From positions 62,001 to 126,000 of the forward strand of contig NZ_FOGD01000008.1 in the NCBI RefSeq assembly GCF_900111115.1: a stretch of DNA of 64,000 nt, written 5' to 3'. Shown piece by piece: positions 42,717-51,337 of the stretch. The position numbers were made by a program, and so were the translations under genes. Position 1 is the first letter of the stretch, and the number at the start of each line of letters is the position of its first letter. Under the pieces are notes generated by a model. That model had not been told where the DNA came from, did no database searches, and saw only the letters and a list, made by a program, of their open reading frames with translations. The stretch comes from Giesbergeria anulus (lineage in GTDB: Bacteria; Pseudomonadota; Gammaproteobacteria; Burkholderiales; Burkholderiaceae_C).

Positions 42717-43946
42717 TTAATTAAATCTACCGATTACTTCCTGCTTCACAGAGGCAGGTTTCGCTTGGGTCTTACAACCCAAGCCAGCGCCTTCCTCTCC
42801 ACAGGCTGTCACCGAACATACAGCCATAGACTGCATGCGCTGGCAGTCGCCAGCCGAACTCTCGGCCACTTGTTTCAAATTGATTGCCGCGTTCACATCC
42901 CGATCATGGTTGGCACCACATTCGGGGCACTTCCACTGGCGTACCGATAGCGGCAAGCTCTCTAACTTGTGCCCACAGGCTGAACAGGTCTTGCTGCTGG
43001 CAAACCAGCGATCAGCCACCACCACTTGCCCGCCACGCATGGCTGCCTTGTAGTGCAGTTGCCGCCGAAACTCAAAGAACCCCATATCGGATATCGAGCG
43101 TGCCAAACAGCGGTTTTTCACCATGCCACGCACGTTCAAGTCTTCAATGCCAATAATGTGAAACCGGCGCGTCAGGCTGGTAGTGAGCTGGTGCAAGGCA
43201 TCCGAGCGGATATTGGCAATGCGTGCGTGCAGCTTGGCCAGTTTCGCCCTCGCCTTGTTGCGGTTGCTGGAGCCTTTTTGCTTGCGGCTTAAACTGCGTG
43301 ACAAGCGCTGCAAACGCCCCAGCAGGGCTTTATGTGGCTTGGGGCCAGCGATGCTTTCTCCGGTTGAGAGCGTTGCCAACGCCGAGATACCCAAATCCAC
43401 ACCGACCGCGCCTTGGTTTTCAGCTTTGGGCAGGTGTGCATTGTCTGGGGTATCTACGGCAATACTGACAAACCAACGATCCGCCACACGTGAAACGGTG
43501 GCCGATAGGATTTTGCCGCTAAAGCGCAACGCCTCGCGCATCCGCACCCAGCCCAAATGGGGGATACGTATGCGACAGCCGTCGATGCTGAATTGATCGT
43601 TGCTCAGGCTGAAACGCTCATACCTGCCTTTTTTACGAAACTGCGGATACTTGGCACGCCCAGCAAAGAAGTTTTTGAAGGCATCACCCAGCTGAATAAT
43701 GGCCATCTGAGGGGCATTCTTGGTCACTTCCAACATCCACGGGAACTGCTCGCGCTTGATAGCATTGAGCTGCCGACGCAAGGCTGCCTGGGATGGCTTG
43801 GGCAGGCTGGCATCAAGCTTGCAGGCTTCGTACTGCTGCGTCCACTGTGCCAGCGCCCAGTTGTAAGCAAAACGCGCCACACCTGCTGCACGGGCCAAGT
43901 AGGTGGCCTGTGCGTTATTGGGTTCGAGTGCGATACGATGGGCCAT
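42717..43946 (-). CDS. tnpB: IS200/IS605-type TnpB (RNA-guided nuclease family), orphan
   Basis: A 409-residue TnpB. The RuvC-like catalytic acids are in GVDLGISAL (Asp), GIEDLNVRGM (Glu) and NHDRDVNAA (Asp). A four-Cys zinc ribbon is formed by CSACGH and CPECGA between the last two motifs. The N-terminal HTH-like part (HRIALEPNNAQATYLARAAG) is intact. TnpB proteins cut DNA guided by an omega-RNA made from the 3' end of the element and help the transposon persist. No tnpA is nearby, so the element is non-autonomous or a solo (IS1341-like) copy. The ATG at 43946 fits family N-termini better than a start at 44015. Confidence 0.92.
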   Translation of the reverse strand: MAHRIALEPNNAQATYLARAAGVARFAYNWALAQWTQQYEACKLDASLPKPSQAALRRQLNAIKREQFPWMLEVTKNAPQMAIIQLGDAFKNFFAGRAKYPQFRKKGRYERFSLSNDQFSIDGCRIRIPHLGWVRMREALRFSGKILSATVSRVADRWFVSIAVDTPDNAHLPKAENQGAVGVDLGISALATLSTGESIAGPKPHKALLGRLQRLSRSLSRKQKGSSNRNKARAKLAKLHARIANIRSDALHQLTTSLTRRFHIIGIEDLNVRGMVKNRCLARSISDMGFFEFRRQLHYKAAMRGGQVVVADRWFASSKTCSACGHKLESLPLSVRQWKCPECGANHDRDVNAAINLKQVAESSAGDCQRMQSMAVCSVTACGEEGAGLGCKTQAKPASVKQEVIGRFN

Positions 43947-44055
43947 CAGCATAAGTGTTGCAATTTTGAGCGCTGTAGCCAACGATGTCCAGTGACAGAG
44001 AAGCGGATTGCCCAATTTTTGGATTGGATAGCTATTTGGATAGATATGAGAAGAT

Positions 44056-44982
44056 TTGTATACATTTTATGAAACTGCTCGAACCCCTTCAAAGCCCTCC
44101 CCATCGGTGGGCTACGATGGGCCAAGCCACCCGTTCTCGCGGTGTCTTACCAGCCTCTATCGGGCAGCAACAGCCTGCTCACCACTCCGTTCAGAAAGCG
44201 CCAACATCTCCACCAAACCCTTACCACAGCCACAGCAAAACCATCTGCTGGCCGCCTTGTCGCCTGACGTACAAAACCGTTTGTTCCCATATCTCGAGCT
44301 AGTGCCACTGCCATTGCGCGCGCTCCTGTACGAGTCGCGGCGCCCCATGCGCCATGTATATTTCCCTACCGACTCCATCGTCTCGCTACAGTATTTAATG
44401 GAGAACGGGGCCTCCACCGCGCTCTCGGTAGTGGGCAACGAGGGCTTGCTGGGCATCACGTTGTTTCTGGGTGGCGAGAGCACACCAAGCCGCTCGCTGG
44501 TGCAAAGCGCCGGTTACGCCTACCGGCTCCCCAGACTGCGGGTGAAAGAGGAGTTCAACCGCCACGGCCAGTTGCTGCTGCTGATGCTGCGCTACACACA
44601 GTCCCTGATCACGCAAGTCTCGCAAACCGCCGTTTGCAATCGGCACCATTCCATCGACCAGCAGCTTTGCCGCTGGCTGCTGCTTTCTATGGATCGCCTG
44701 TCGCATAACCACCTGACGATGACGCAAGAATTTATCGGCAACATGCTCGGTGTTCGGCGCGAAGGCGTCACCCAAGCCGCTTTGAAATTGCAGCACTTGG
44801 GCGTGATTTCTTATTCACGCGGCCTGATCAAGGTGCTCGATCGGCCCAAGCTTGAAACGCTCAGTTGCGAGTGCTACAGCGTCGTGAAGAAAGAAACCGA
44901 TCTGCTGCTGCATTACCTGCCGCAGCGCAACGTGATGGCAAATACCGACACCATCCCCACGGCGAAGCTTCCAACGGTATAG
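44056..44982 (+). CDS. Crp/Fnr family transcriptional regulator (degenerate cyclic-nucleotide domain)
   Basis: A 308-residue protein; the first ~60 residues are low-complexity and probably partly non-coding or disordered. From NHLLAALSPDVQNRLFPYLE the CRP-like fold begins, with VYFPTDSIVSLQYLMENGAS and VVGNEGLLGITLFLGG in the sensor part. The C-terminal wHTH holds MTQEFIGNMLGVRREGVTQA. The usual cAMP-binding Arg-Ser pattern is not visible, as in other members of this Burkholderiales/Pseudomonas subgroup, so it may respond to another signal or to none. The true start could be later. The function of its regulon is not evident from neighbours. Confidence 0.85.
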   Translation: MYTFYETARTPSKPSPSVGYDGPSHPFSRCLTSLYRAATACSPLRSESANISTKPLPQPQQNHLLAALSPDVQNRLFPYLELVPLPLRALLYESRRPMRHVYFPTDSIVSLQYLMENGASTALSVVGNEGLLGITLFLGGESTPSRSLVQSAGYAYRLPRLRVKEEFNRHGQLLLLMLRYTQSLITQVSQTAVCNRHHSIDQQLCRWLLLSMDRLSHNHLTMTQEFIGNMLGVRREGVTQAALKLQHLGVISYSRGLIKVLDRPKLETLSCECYSVVKKETDLLLHYLPQRNVMANTDTIPTAKLPTV

Positions 44983-45145
44983 CGTTTGCGCAGAAAATGG
45001 TCTCGAACCGCACAATTGCACTTGGGTGATGCGAACAACGCGCTGTTGCTGCGCAAGCCAAAGGCAAGAGCACCAACATGCTGACTCCATAAACCCTGTA
45101 TCCGTTTGATTTCATAAGCAGCCACGCGCTGAGCTACTTTATCGT

Positions 45146-46153
45146 ATGAACATTGTCATTCTGGACGACTACCAAGACGCCGTGCGCAAACTGCACTGCA
45201 CCTCCCGCCTTGATGCCTACAACATCAAGGTGTATACCAACACCGTCAAGGGGCTGGGGCAGCTGTCGGTGCGCCTCAAGGAGGCTGACATTCTGGTGCT
45301 GCTGCACGACCGCACGCCCATCAGCCGCCAATTGGTAGAAAAGCTGCCGCGTCTGCGCCTGATTGCCCAAGCGGGCCGGGTGGGCCGCCATATTGATGTG
45401 CAGGCGTGTACCGAGCGCGGCGTGGCGGTGGCAGATGGGGTCAATTTTCCGGTGGTCACGGCAGAGCTGACTTGGGCTTTGCTCATGGCGGCCATGCGCC
45501 GCTTGCCACAGTACGTGGCAAACCTCAAACATGGGGCGTGGCAGCAATCGGGCCTCAAGTCAGGTTCTATGCCGGTCAATTTTGGCCTAGGGGCGGTGCT
45601 CACCGGCAAAACCTTGGGTATTTGGGGCTATGGCCAAGTGGGGCAAATCGTGGCCGGTTATGGCCGTGCCTTTGGCATGAAGGTGTGCATCTGGGGGCGC
45701 GAGGCATCATTGGCACGGGCGCGCAAAGATGGTTTTGCCGTGGCTGCCAGCCGCGAAGCATTTTTTGCTGAATGTGATGTGGTCTCGCTGCATTTGCAAC
45801 TGTGCCCCGAAACCCAAGGCACCATCACCTTAGATGATTTGTCCAGCATGAAGCCCACCGCGCTGCTGGTCAACACCTCACGCGCCGAGCTAATTGCTCC
45901 CGACACCCTGATTGCAGCGCTCAACCGGGGGCGGCCCGGCATGGCGGCGATTGATGTGTTTGAGAGCGAGCCGATTTTGCAAGGCCATGCGCTGTTGCGG
46001 TTAGAAAACTGCGTGTGTACGCCGCACATTGGTTATGTCGAGCAAGACAGCTACGAGCAATCGTTTGCTACCGCCTTTGACAACATCGTGCGCTACCTGC
46101 AAGGCACTCCCACCAATATCGTCAATCCAGGGGCCTTGCAAATGCACCGCTAA
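45146..46153 (+). CDS. D-2-hydroxyacid dehydrogenase family protein
   Basis: A 335-residue NAD-dependent dehydrogenase. The Rossmann motif is GIWGYGQVGQIV (about residue 155), the catalytic Arg sits in LVNTSRAELI, Glu in DVFESEP and His in CTPHIGYVEQDSYE, all intact. Family substrates are short 2-hydroxyacids such as glycerate, lactate or hydroxypyruvate; phosphoglycerate dehydrogenase-like in length but without the regulatory tail. The ATG at 45146 is the only plausible start. Its last 32 bp overlap the convergent DUF2486 gene. Confidence 0.9.
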   Translation: MNIVILDDYQDAVRKLHCTSRLDAYNIKVYTNTVKGLGQLSVRLKEADILVLLHDRTPISRQLVEKLPRLRLIAQAGRVGRHIDVQACTERGVAVADGVNFPVVTAELTWALLMAAMRRLPQYVANLKHGAWQQSGLKSGSMPVNFGLGAVLTGKTLGIWGYGQVGQIVAGYGRAFGMKVCIWGREASLARARKDGFAVAASREAFFAECDVVSLHLQLCPETQGTITLDDLSSMKPTALLVNTSRAELIAPDTLIAALNRGRPGMAAIDVFESEPILQGHALLRLENCVCTPHIGYVEQDSYEQSFATAFDNIVRYLQGTPTNIVNPGALQMHR

Positions 46154-46661
46154 GGGACGGCGGCGGCTCTTGACGCCCCGGTGTGCGGACGTTAATCCAT
46201 TCTTGGGCTACGGCCTCGCCCACGGTTTGCCGCACCAGCGTGCGCACTTCGGTGCGCAGCTTGGGAAAAATCAGCGCCGCCTGCTCTTGCACGATATGGT
46301 CGATGGCCTCGCGCAAGCGGTGCTCTAGCGAGGCTTCTACCCGTTGCAGCAGGCGCTGCACCAAACGGGCTTCTTGCTCGGCAGACAGGCTACCGGGCAA
46401 CGCTGTGGCCTGCTGAAATGGCTCGGCTGCGCTGTGTGGCTGCGTGGGCGCTGTTTGTGCAGCAAAGCTGGCCTCTATGCTGTCAGCCAGGGTTGGAATG
46501 TCCAGCAGCCACGGCGGCGGGCCAGCGGGCGCGGGGCTTGCCACAGCGGCAGGCCGCTCTCGCGATGTAGGCGGCGGTGGCACTACCGGCTCACGCGGCA
46601 GCGGCACCACTTCGGTCAGGGTAGGAATAAAACGGGGTGGGGCCTTGGGGGGGCGGCTCAT
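46122..46661 (-). CDS. DUF2486-type protein of Burkholderiales
   Basis: A 179-residue protein rich in Pro, Ala and Arg. The N-terminus MSRPPKAPPRFIPTLTEVV is typical of DUF2486. A helical Gln/Leu/Arg-rich stretch (about 90-150, EARLVQRLLQRVEASLEHRL) may form a coiled coil. Its function is unknown. It follows holC by 3 bp on the same strand, a pairing found in related genomes, and overlaps the convergent dehydrogenase by 32 bp. Confidence 0.8.
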   Translation of the reverse strand: MSRPPKAPPRFIPTLTEVVPLPREPVVPPPPTSRERPAAVASPAPAGPPPWLLDIPTLADSIEASFAAQTAPTQPHSAAEPFQQATALPGSLSAEQEARLVQRLLQRVEASLEHRLREAIDHIVQEQAALIFPKLRTEVRTLVRQTVGEAVAQEWINVRTPGRQEPPPSLSGAFARPLD

Positions 46662-46664
46662 CGA

Positions 46665-47099
46665 TCAGGCTCCTTGGGTGGCCAGGTCGTGGCGCACGAT
46701 GTCGTAGCCGCTGACGCGGTAGCTACGCCAGCGGGCGCGGGCCTGTTGGATGTCGTGCTCGTCACTGGCGCTGACCACTTCAATTAGGCGCTCAAAGGTG
46801 TCAAAACCCAGCGGCACGGTGTCGCCCAAGTTGAGCAACACTTGGTGGTGCCGCGCTTGGCGCGGGTCGGGCAGCAGCAGCACCGGCGAGGCGGCCAGCA
46901 GCTCCTCGCTGGCATCGGCACGGCAATGGGCCACAAAGTCTTGCGGCGCAAGTTGCCAGAGCATATCGTCGAGCAGCGCCAGCGTGTCGGCAGGGCCGGT
47001 TATTACCAGCCGCTGTTCATGGCGCAGCACCTTGCGCGCCACCCGGCAAGCATAGGCCAGTTTGTCGGGGGCATGAAAATGAAAGGCGATCTGCGTCAT
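46665..47099 (-). CDS. holC: DNA polymerase III subunit chi
   Basis: A 144-residue protein of HolC length. It begins MTQIAFHFHAPDKLAYACRV and carries LVITGPADTLALLDDMLWQL and PQDFVAHCRAD, then PVLL and LVNLGDTVP-like (LLNLGDTVPLGFDTFERLIE) segments of the family. Chi connects the clamp loader to SSB. The start at 47099 is preferred over one 21 bp upstream on homology. It lies 17 bp from pepA, reading the same way, as in many beta- and gammaproteobacteria. Confidence 0.93.
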   Translation of the reverse strand: MTQIAFHFHAPDKLAYACRVARKVLRHEQRLVITGPADTLALLDDMLWQLAPQDFVAHCRADASEELLAASPVLLLPDPRQARHHQVLLNLGDTVPLGFDTFERLIEVVSASDEHDIQQARARWRSYRVSGYDIVRHDLATQGA

Positions 47100-47116
47100 G
47101 ATGGTGCTGGGCAGGC

Positions 47117-48640
47117 TCAAGCGGCGCGTGGCGTGCTGGCCTTGGCGCGGGGGGCGCGGGCGGGTTTAGCAGGTTTGGCGGGTGCAGGGGCCGCAGCTTG
47201 GGGCGCAGCAGCTTGCAGCAGGTATTGCACCAGCAAGCCCACCGGACGGCCCGTAGAGCCTTTGGCGGCACCGCTTTTCCAAGCCGTGCCCGCAATGTCT
47301 AGATGCGCCCAAGGGGTGCCATCGACAAACTTTTGCAAAAACTTGGCTGCCGTGATGGAGCCAGCGGGACGCCCACCCACATTGGCCATATCGGCAAAGT
47401 TGGACTTCAGCCCTTCGGCGTAATCGTCGTCCAGCGGCAAACGCCAGCAGGGGTCTTGCGCGGCCTCACCGGCGGTTTGCAAGGCACTGGCCAACGCATC
47501 GTCAGTAGCAAACAGGCCGCTGCGCACGCCACCCAAGGCAATCACGCAGGCGCCCGTGAGCGTGGCAATGTCGATGATGGCGCTGGGCTTGAAGCGGGCC
47601 GCGTAGGTCAGGGCATCGCACAGCACCAAACGGCCTTCGGCATCGGTGTTGAGGATTTCAATGGTCTGGCCGCTCATGCTGGTCACTACATCGCCGGGTT
47701 TGACGGCACGACCACTGGGCATGTTTTCGCAGGCGGCAATCAAACCGACCACGTTGATCTCTGGTTGCAGTTCGGCCAGCGCTTGGAACACCCCCAGCAC
47801 GCTGGCAGCGCCGCACATATCAAACTTCATCTCGTCCATCTCAGCGCCGGGCTTGAGCGAGATGCCGCCGCTGTCAAAGGTGATGCCCTTGCCCACCAGC
47901 ACGATGGGCGCTTGGGATTTGGCCGCGCCGTGGTAGCGCAACTCAATAAAGCGCAGCTCCTCGTGGGTGCCTTGGGCCACGGCCATAAAAGCGCCCATGC
48001 CCAGTTTGCTCACTTCGGCAGGCCCCATTACCTTGCAGTCGATGTTGGGCTGCTTAGCCAAGTCTTTGGCGACATGGGCCAACAGCGTGGGCGTGGCATG
48101 GTTGCCGGGGCGGTTGCCCCATTCACGCGCCAGCTCGACGCCGGTGGCAATAGCCACGCTCTGGTGGAAAGCATCGGCCACAGTGGCGGTGTCGGCCACA
48201 CCCACCAACACTCGTTGCAGGCTGCGGGCTTCGGCCTTGGACTTGGTGGCGGTATAAACGTAGCTGGCTTGCGACAGGGCCGCCACGGCTGCGGCCACCG
48301 CAGCAGCCTGCACCGGGCCAGCAAAGCAAAGCACGGCACGCTTGGGCGCTCCAGCGCTTAAGGCACCGGCCAGCGCTTGCACGCCTTGGCGCACGCCCGC
48401 TGGCTGGCCGTTGCCCACGCCTGCCAGCACCACGCGGCGGGCAGCTACGGTGGGCACTTGGTAGCACGGCAGCACCTTGCCCGCCTTGGTTTGCAAATCA
48501 CCGGCCTTGATGGCTCCAGCTACTAAGGTAGAAAGGGCATCGCTGCCGGGGGTAAAGCCGTCGGCCACCAGCACGATCAGCAGATCGCATTTTTCGGTGG
48601 CGGCTGTAGACAGCGTAAGGGTTTTTAAGTCGAAGTTCAT
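47117..48640 (-). CDS. pepA: Leucyl aminopeptidase (M17)
   Basis: A 507-residue enzyme (E. coli 503). The metal and catalytic region shows VGKGITFDSGGISLKPGAE, MKFDMCGAASVLGV and the family signature NTDAEGRLVLCDAL, all intact. It removes N-terminal residues from peptides, needs Mn2+/Zn2+, and in E. coli also binds DNA in Xer recombination. The C-terminal tail is basic and Ala/Pro-rich (about 25 residues), beyond the family end. The start at 48640 is favoured over 48700. It is divergent from lptF with 23 bp between the starts. Confidence 0.96.
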   Translation of the reverse strand: MNFDLKTLTLSTAATEKCDLLIVLVADGFTPGSDALSTLVAGAIKAGDLQTKAGKVLPCYQVPTVAARRVVLAGVGNGQPAGVRQGVQALAGALSAGAPKRAVLCFAGPVQAAAVAAAVAALSQASYVYTATKSKAEARSLQRVLVGVADTATVADAFHQSVAIATGVELAREWGNRPGNHATPTLLAHVAKDLAKQPNIDCKVMGPAEVSKLGMGAFMAVAQGTHEELRFIELRYHGAAKSQAPIVLVGKGITFDSGGISLKPGAEMDEMKFDMCGAASVLGVFQALAELQPEINVVGLIAACENMPSGRAVKPGDVVTSMSGQTIEILNTDAEGRLVLCDALTYAARFKPSAIIDIATLTGACVIALGGVRSGLFATDDALASALQTAGEAAQDPCWRLPLDDDYAEGLKSNFADMANVGGRPAGSITAAKFLQKFVDGTPWAHLDIAGTAWKSGAAKGSTGRPVGLLVQYLLQAAAPQAAAPAPAKPAKPARAPRAKASTPRAA

Positions 48641-48663
48641 AATGCGCCTTTTGTTTTCAAGCA

Positions 48664-49764
48664 ATGTTATTCGATTCATCCATCCGCAAAGAGCTGGCAC
48701 GCAGCTTCGGTGCCTCCTTGGTGGTGCTGGTCACGGTGGTGATGACCATGATGCTGATTCGCACCTTGGGTCAAGCCGCACGCGGCAATGTCAGTCCTTC
48801 GGATGTGATGCTGGTCATGGGCTTTACCGTATTGGGCCAGTTGCCCACGTTACTGAGTCTGTGCCTGTTTGTGGCCATTGTCAGTACCTTGTCGCGGATG
48901 TACCGCGACAGCGAAATGGTCATCTGGTTTGCCAGTGGCCGGGGCCTGTTTAATTTTTTGGGGCCGCTGCTGCGCTTTGCGTGGCCGGTGCTGCTGGCTA
49001 TTGCCCTGCTGGCCTTGCTAGTCTGGCCTTGGGCCAATCAGCAAATTGAGACCCTCAAGCTGCAATACGAGCAACGCAGCGACATCGACCGCATTGCACC
49101 GGGTGAGTTTCAAGAGTCGGCCAACGGCAGCCGCGTCTTTTTTATTGACCGCGACAGCACCGCAGGCGATGTAGCTAGCAATGTGTTTATTGCTGCCACC
49201 GACCCCAAAGGCGAAGCCATCACCTCAGCACGTGGTGCCCGGATAGAAGTGCGCGATGGCGAGCGTTTAGTCATTTTGAGCGATGGCCGCCGCCTAGAAA
49301 CCGCAACAGCAAACGACAAACCCGGTATCAAAATCAGCCAATTTGTCGAATACGGCACGCGCATTGGCACTGCCGCGACCCACAACACCGAAGCGGGGCC
49401 AGTCAAAACCATCAGCACGATGCAATTGCTGGCCCAAGGCCAGCCGGTGGAGCTGGCCGAGGTGGGCTGGCGCGTTGGGCTGGCCTTGGCAGGCTTGAAC
49501 TTTGTACTGCTGGCACTGGCACTGGCCAGCGTCAACCCACGTGCCAGCCGCAGCGGCAACCTGCTGCTGGCCCTGTTTACTTTTATTGTCTATTACAACC
49601 TACTGAGCTTGGGCCAAAGCTGGGTGGGTGCGGGCCGCATCACACTGCTGCCTTTTCTGCTGCTGCTGCATGGCAGCACGCTGGTGCTGGCTGGGGTCTG
49701 GCTTACCGCACGCCACTACCATTGGCATCCGCGCTACTGGTGGCACCGTCGGAGCGCTGCATGA
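48664..49764 (+). CDS. lptF: LPS export permease LptF
   Basis: A 366-residue protein, equal in length to E. coli LptF. Membrane segments cluster at the N-terminus (about 10-100) and C-terminus (about 260-350), around a periplasmic beta-jellyroll domain. The start MLFDSSIRKELARSFGASLV fits the family. With LptG it forms the inner-membrane part of the LPS transporter, LptB2FG, and hands LPS to LptC. It overlaps lptG by 4 bp (ATGA) and diverges from pepA, the same arrangement as in many proteobacteria. Confidence 0.95.
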   Translation: MLFDSSIRKELARSFGASLVVLVTVVMTMMLIRTLGQAARGNVSPSDVMLVMGFTVLGQLPTLLSLCLFVAIVSTLSRMYRDSEMVIWFASGRGLFNFLGPLLRFAWPVLLAIALLALLVWPWANQQIETLKLQYEQRSDIDRIAPGEFQESANGSRVFFIDRDSTAGDVASNVFIAATDPKGEAITSARGARIEVRDGERLVILSDGRRLETATANDKPGIKISQFVEYGTRIGTAATHNTEAGPVKTISTMQLLAQGQPVELAEVGWRVGLALAGLNFVLLALALASVNPRASRSGNLLLALFTFIVYYNLLSLGQSWVGAGRITLLPFLLLLHGSTLVLAGVWLTARHYHWHPRYWWHRRSAA

Positions 49765-50870
49765 AAACCATCCGTCGTCTCATCCACCGCGAAGTACTGG
49801 CGGCGGTGGGCTTTGTCACGCTGGGGTTTCTGGCGTTGTTTTTCTTTTTTGATCTGGTCGATGAGTTGCGCTGGGTGGGACGCAGCCCTGCTGGTGGCTA
49901 CCAGTTGCCCCAAGCGCTGCTGTTTGTAACGCTGGCACTGCCTAACCACCTGTATGAGTTGTTGCCCATCACGGTGCTAATTGGCACCATCTTTGTCATG
50001 GCCCGGCTGGCGCAAAGCTCCGAGTTCACCATCATGCGCACCAGTGGACTGGGGCCTTGGCGCGCCTTGCGTACCTTGCTCACGCTGGGGGGGCTTTTTG
50101 TGCTGCTCACCTTTGCTATCGGTGATTATCTGGCCCCACTGGCCGACCGGGCCGCACAGTTGGTCAAGGCGCGCTACCAAGGGGTGCTCACCACCGGGGC
50201 CACGGGGGCTTGGCTGCGCGAGACCCAGGGCGAGAATTCTTTTGTGGTTAATGTGCGCGCTATTGGCCCAGACGGGCACATGCAGGGGTTGCGGGTTTTT
50301 GGCTTTGATACCCAAGGGCGCATGGTGTCACGCACCGATGCGGCTGGGGCGCAGTTTGCACCCGAAGGCGGCTGGCTGTTGCAGCAGATTCGCCACACCA
50401 GCTACGAACTGGCTCAAGGTGATACACCAGCCCACGTGGGGGTGCTAGAACTGGCGCAATGGCACTGGCCGACCCAGATCAGCGCCGACATGGTGGCTGC
50501 GGCGGTGCTCAAGCCTGACCGCATGGCCACGATTGATCTGTTCCAGTACATACGCCACCTAGAGGCCAACGGCCAAGCGGCGCAGCGCTACGAGATTGAG
50601 TTTTGGCGCAAGGTGTTTTACCCCATCAGTTGCTTGGTGATGGTGGTGCTGGCGCTGCCCTTTGCCTATCTGCATTTCCGCTCGGGTGGCATTGCCAGCT
50701 ATGTTTTTGGCGGCGTGATGGCAGGTATCAGCTTCTTTTTACTCAACAACGTGTTTGGCTTTGTGGGCAATTTGCAGCATTGGGCACCTTGGGTAGCGGC
50801 GGCAGTGCCGGGGCTGCTGTATTCCTTGTTGTCACTGGCAGCTTTTGGCTGGTTGGTGCTGCGCCGTTAA
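49761..50870 (+). CDS. lptG: LPS export permease LptG
   Basis: A 369-residue protein (E. coli 360) with the same layout as LptF: helices near residues 15-110, periplasmic domain in the middle, and helices after about 275. It begins MKTIRRLIHREVLAAVGFVT, and FWRKVFYPISCLVMVVLALP marks the C-terminal helices. It is the partner of LptF in LPS extraction. The ATG at 49761 lies in the 4-bp overlap with lptF. The next gene (cbiX-type) starts 32 bp later. Confidence 0.95.
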   Translation: MKTIRRLIHREVLAAVGFVTLGFLALFFFFDLVDELRWVGRSPAGGYQLPQALLFVTLALPNHLYELLPITVLIGTIFVMARLAQSSEFTIMRTSGLGPWRALRTLLTLGGLFVLLTFAIGDYLAPLADRAAQLVKARYQGVLTTGATGAWLRETQGENSFVVNVRAIGPDGHMQGLRVFGFDTQGRMVSRTDAAGAQFAPEGGWLLQQIRHTSYELAQGDTPAHVGVLELAQWHWPTQISADMVAAAVLKPDRMATIDLFQYIRHLEANGQAAQRYEIEFWRKVFYPISCLVMVVLALPFAYLHFRSGGIASYVFGGVMAGISFFLLNNVFGFVGNLQHWAPWVAAAVPGLLYSLLSLAAFGWLVLRR

Positions 50871-50902
50871 GCCGGTGGTTTTTTTATCCTTTGATGTTGC
50901 CC

Positions 50903-51295
50903 ATGCCTAACTCTGTTCACGGCGTTATTTTGTTTGCCCATGGCTCGCGCGATCCTTTGTGGCGTACGCCAATGGAGGCTGTGCGCGACCGCATTGCCGC
51001 TACCCAGCCGCAGGTGCTGGCCTGTTGTGCCTATTTGGAGTGTTGCCAGCCGGATCTGGCGCAGGCCGTGCAGCAATTGCACGCACAGGGGCTGCGCTCC
51101 ATCACCGTAGTGCCGATGTTCTTGGGCACCGGCAAACACGCCCGCGAAGACCTGCCGCAACTGGTAGAGGCCTTGCGCCTTGCCCACCCCGACATCCTGT
51201 TGACGGTGCAACCCGCCATTGGCGAAGACCCCCGCATGACGGCCCTGATGGCCGACATTGCCAGCACGCCACCACCATTGGCAGGCATCTTATAG
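50903..51295 (+). CDS. Short CbiX-type sirohydrochlorin chelatase
   Basis: A 130-residue single-domain CbiX/SirB-like protein. The metal-binding His lies in ILFAHGSRDPLWRTPMEAV near residue 13, and the second region is ITVVPMFLGTGKHAREDLPQ. It inserts Co2+, Fe2+ or Ni2+ into sirohydrochlorin; here the neighbouring cysB suggests Fe2+ insertion for siroheme, the cofactor of sulfite reductase. Two in-frame starts (50894 or 50903) differ by 3 residues. Single-domain forms act as homodimers in archaea, which would be the case here. Confidence 0.88.
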   Translation: MPNSVHGVILFAHGSRDPLWRTPMEAVRDRIAATQPQVLACCAYLECCQPDLAQAVQQLHAQGLRSITVVPMFLGTGKHAREDLPQLVEALRLAHPDILLTVQPAIGEDPRMTALMADIASTPPPLAGIL

Positions 51296-51337
51296 ATCAA
51301 TAGTACATAATGATGCAATTCTTTATAAGAACAGAAT

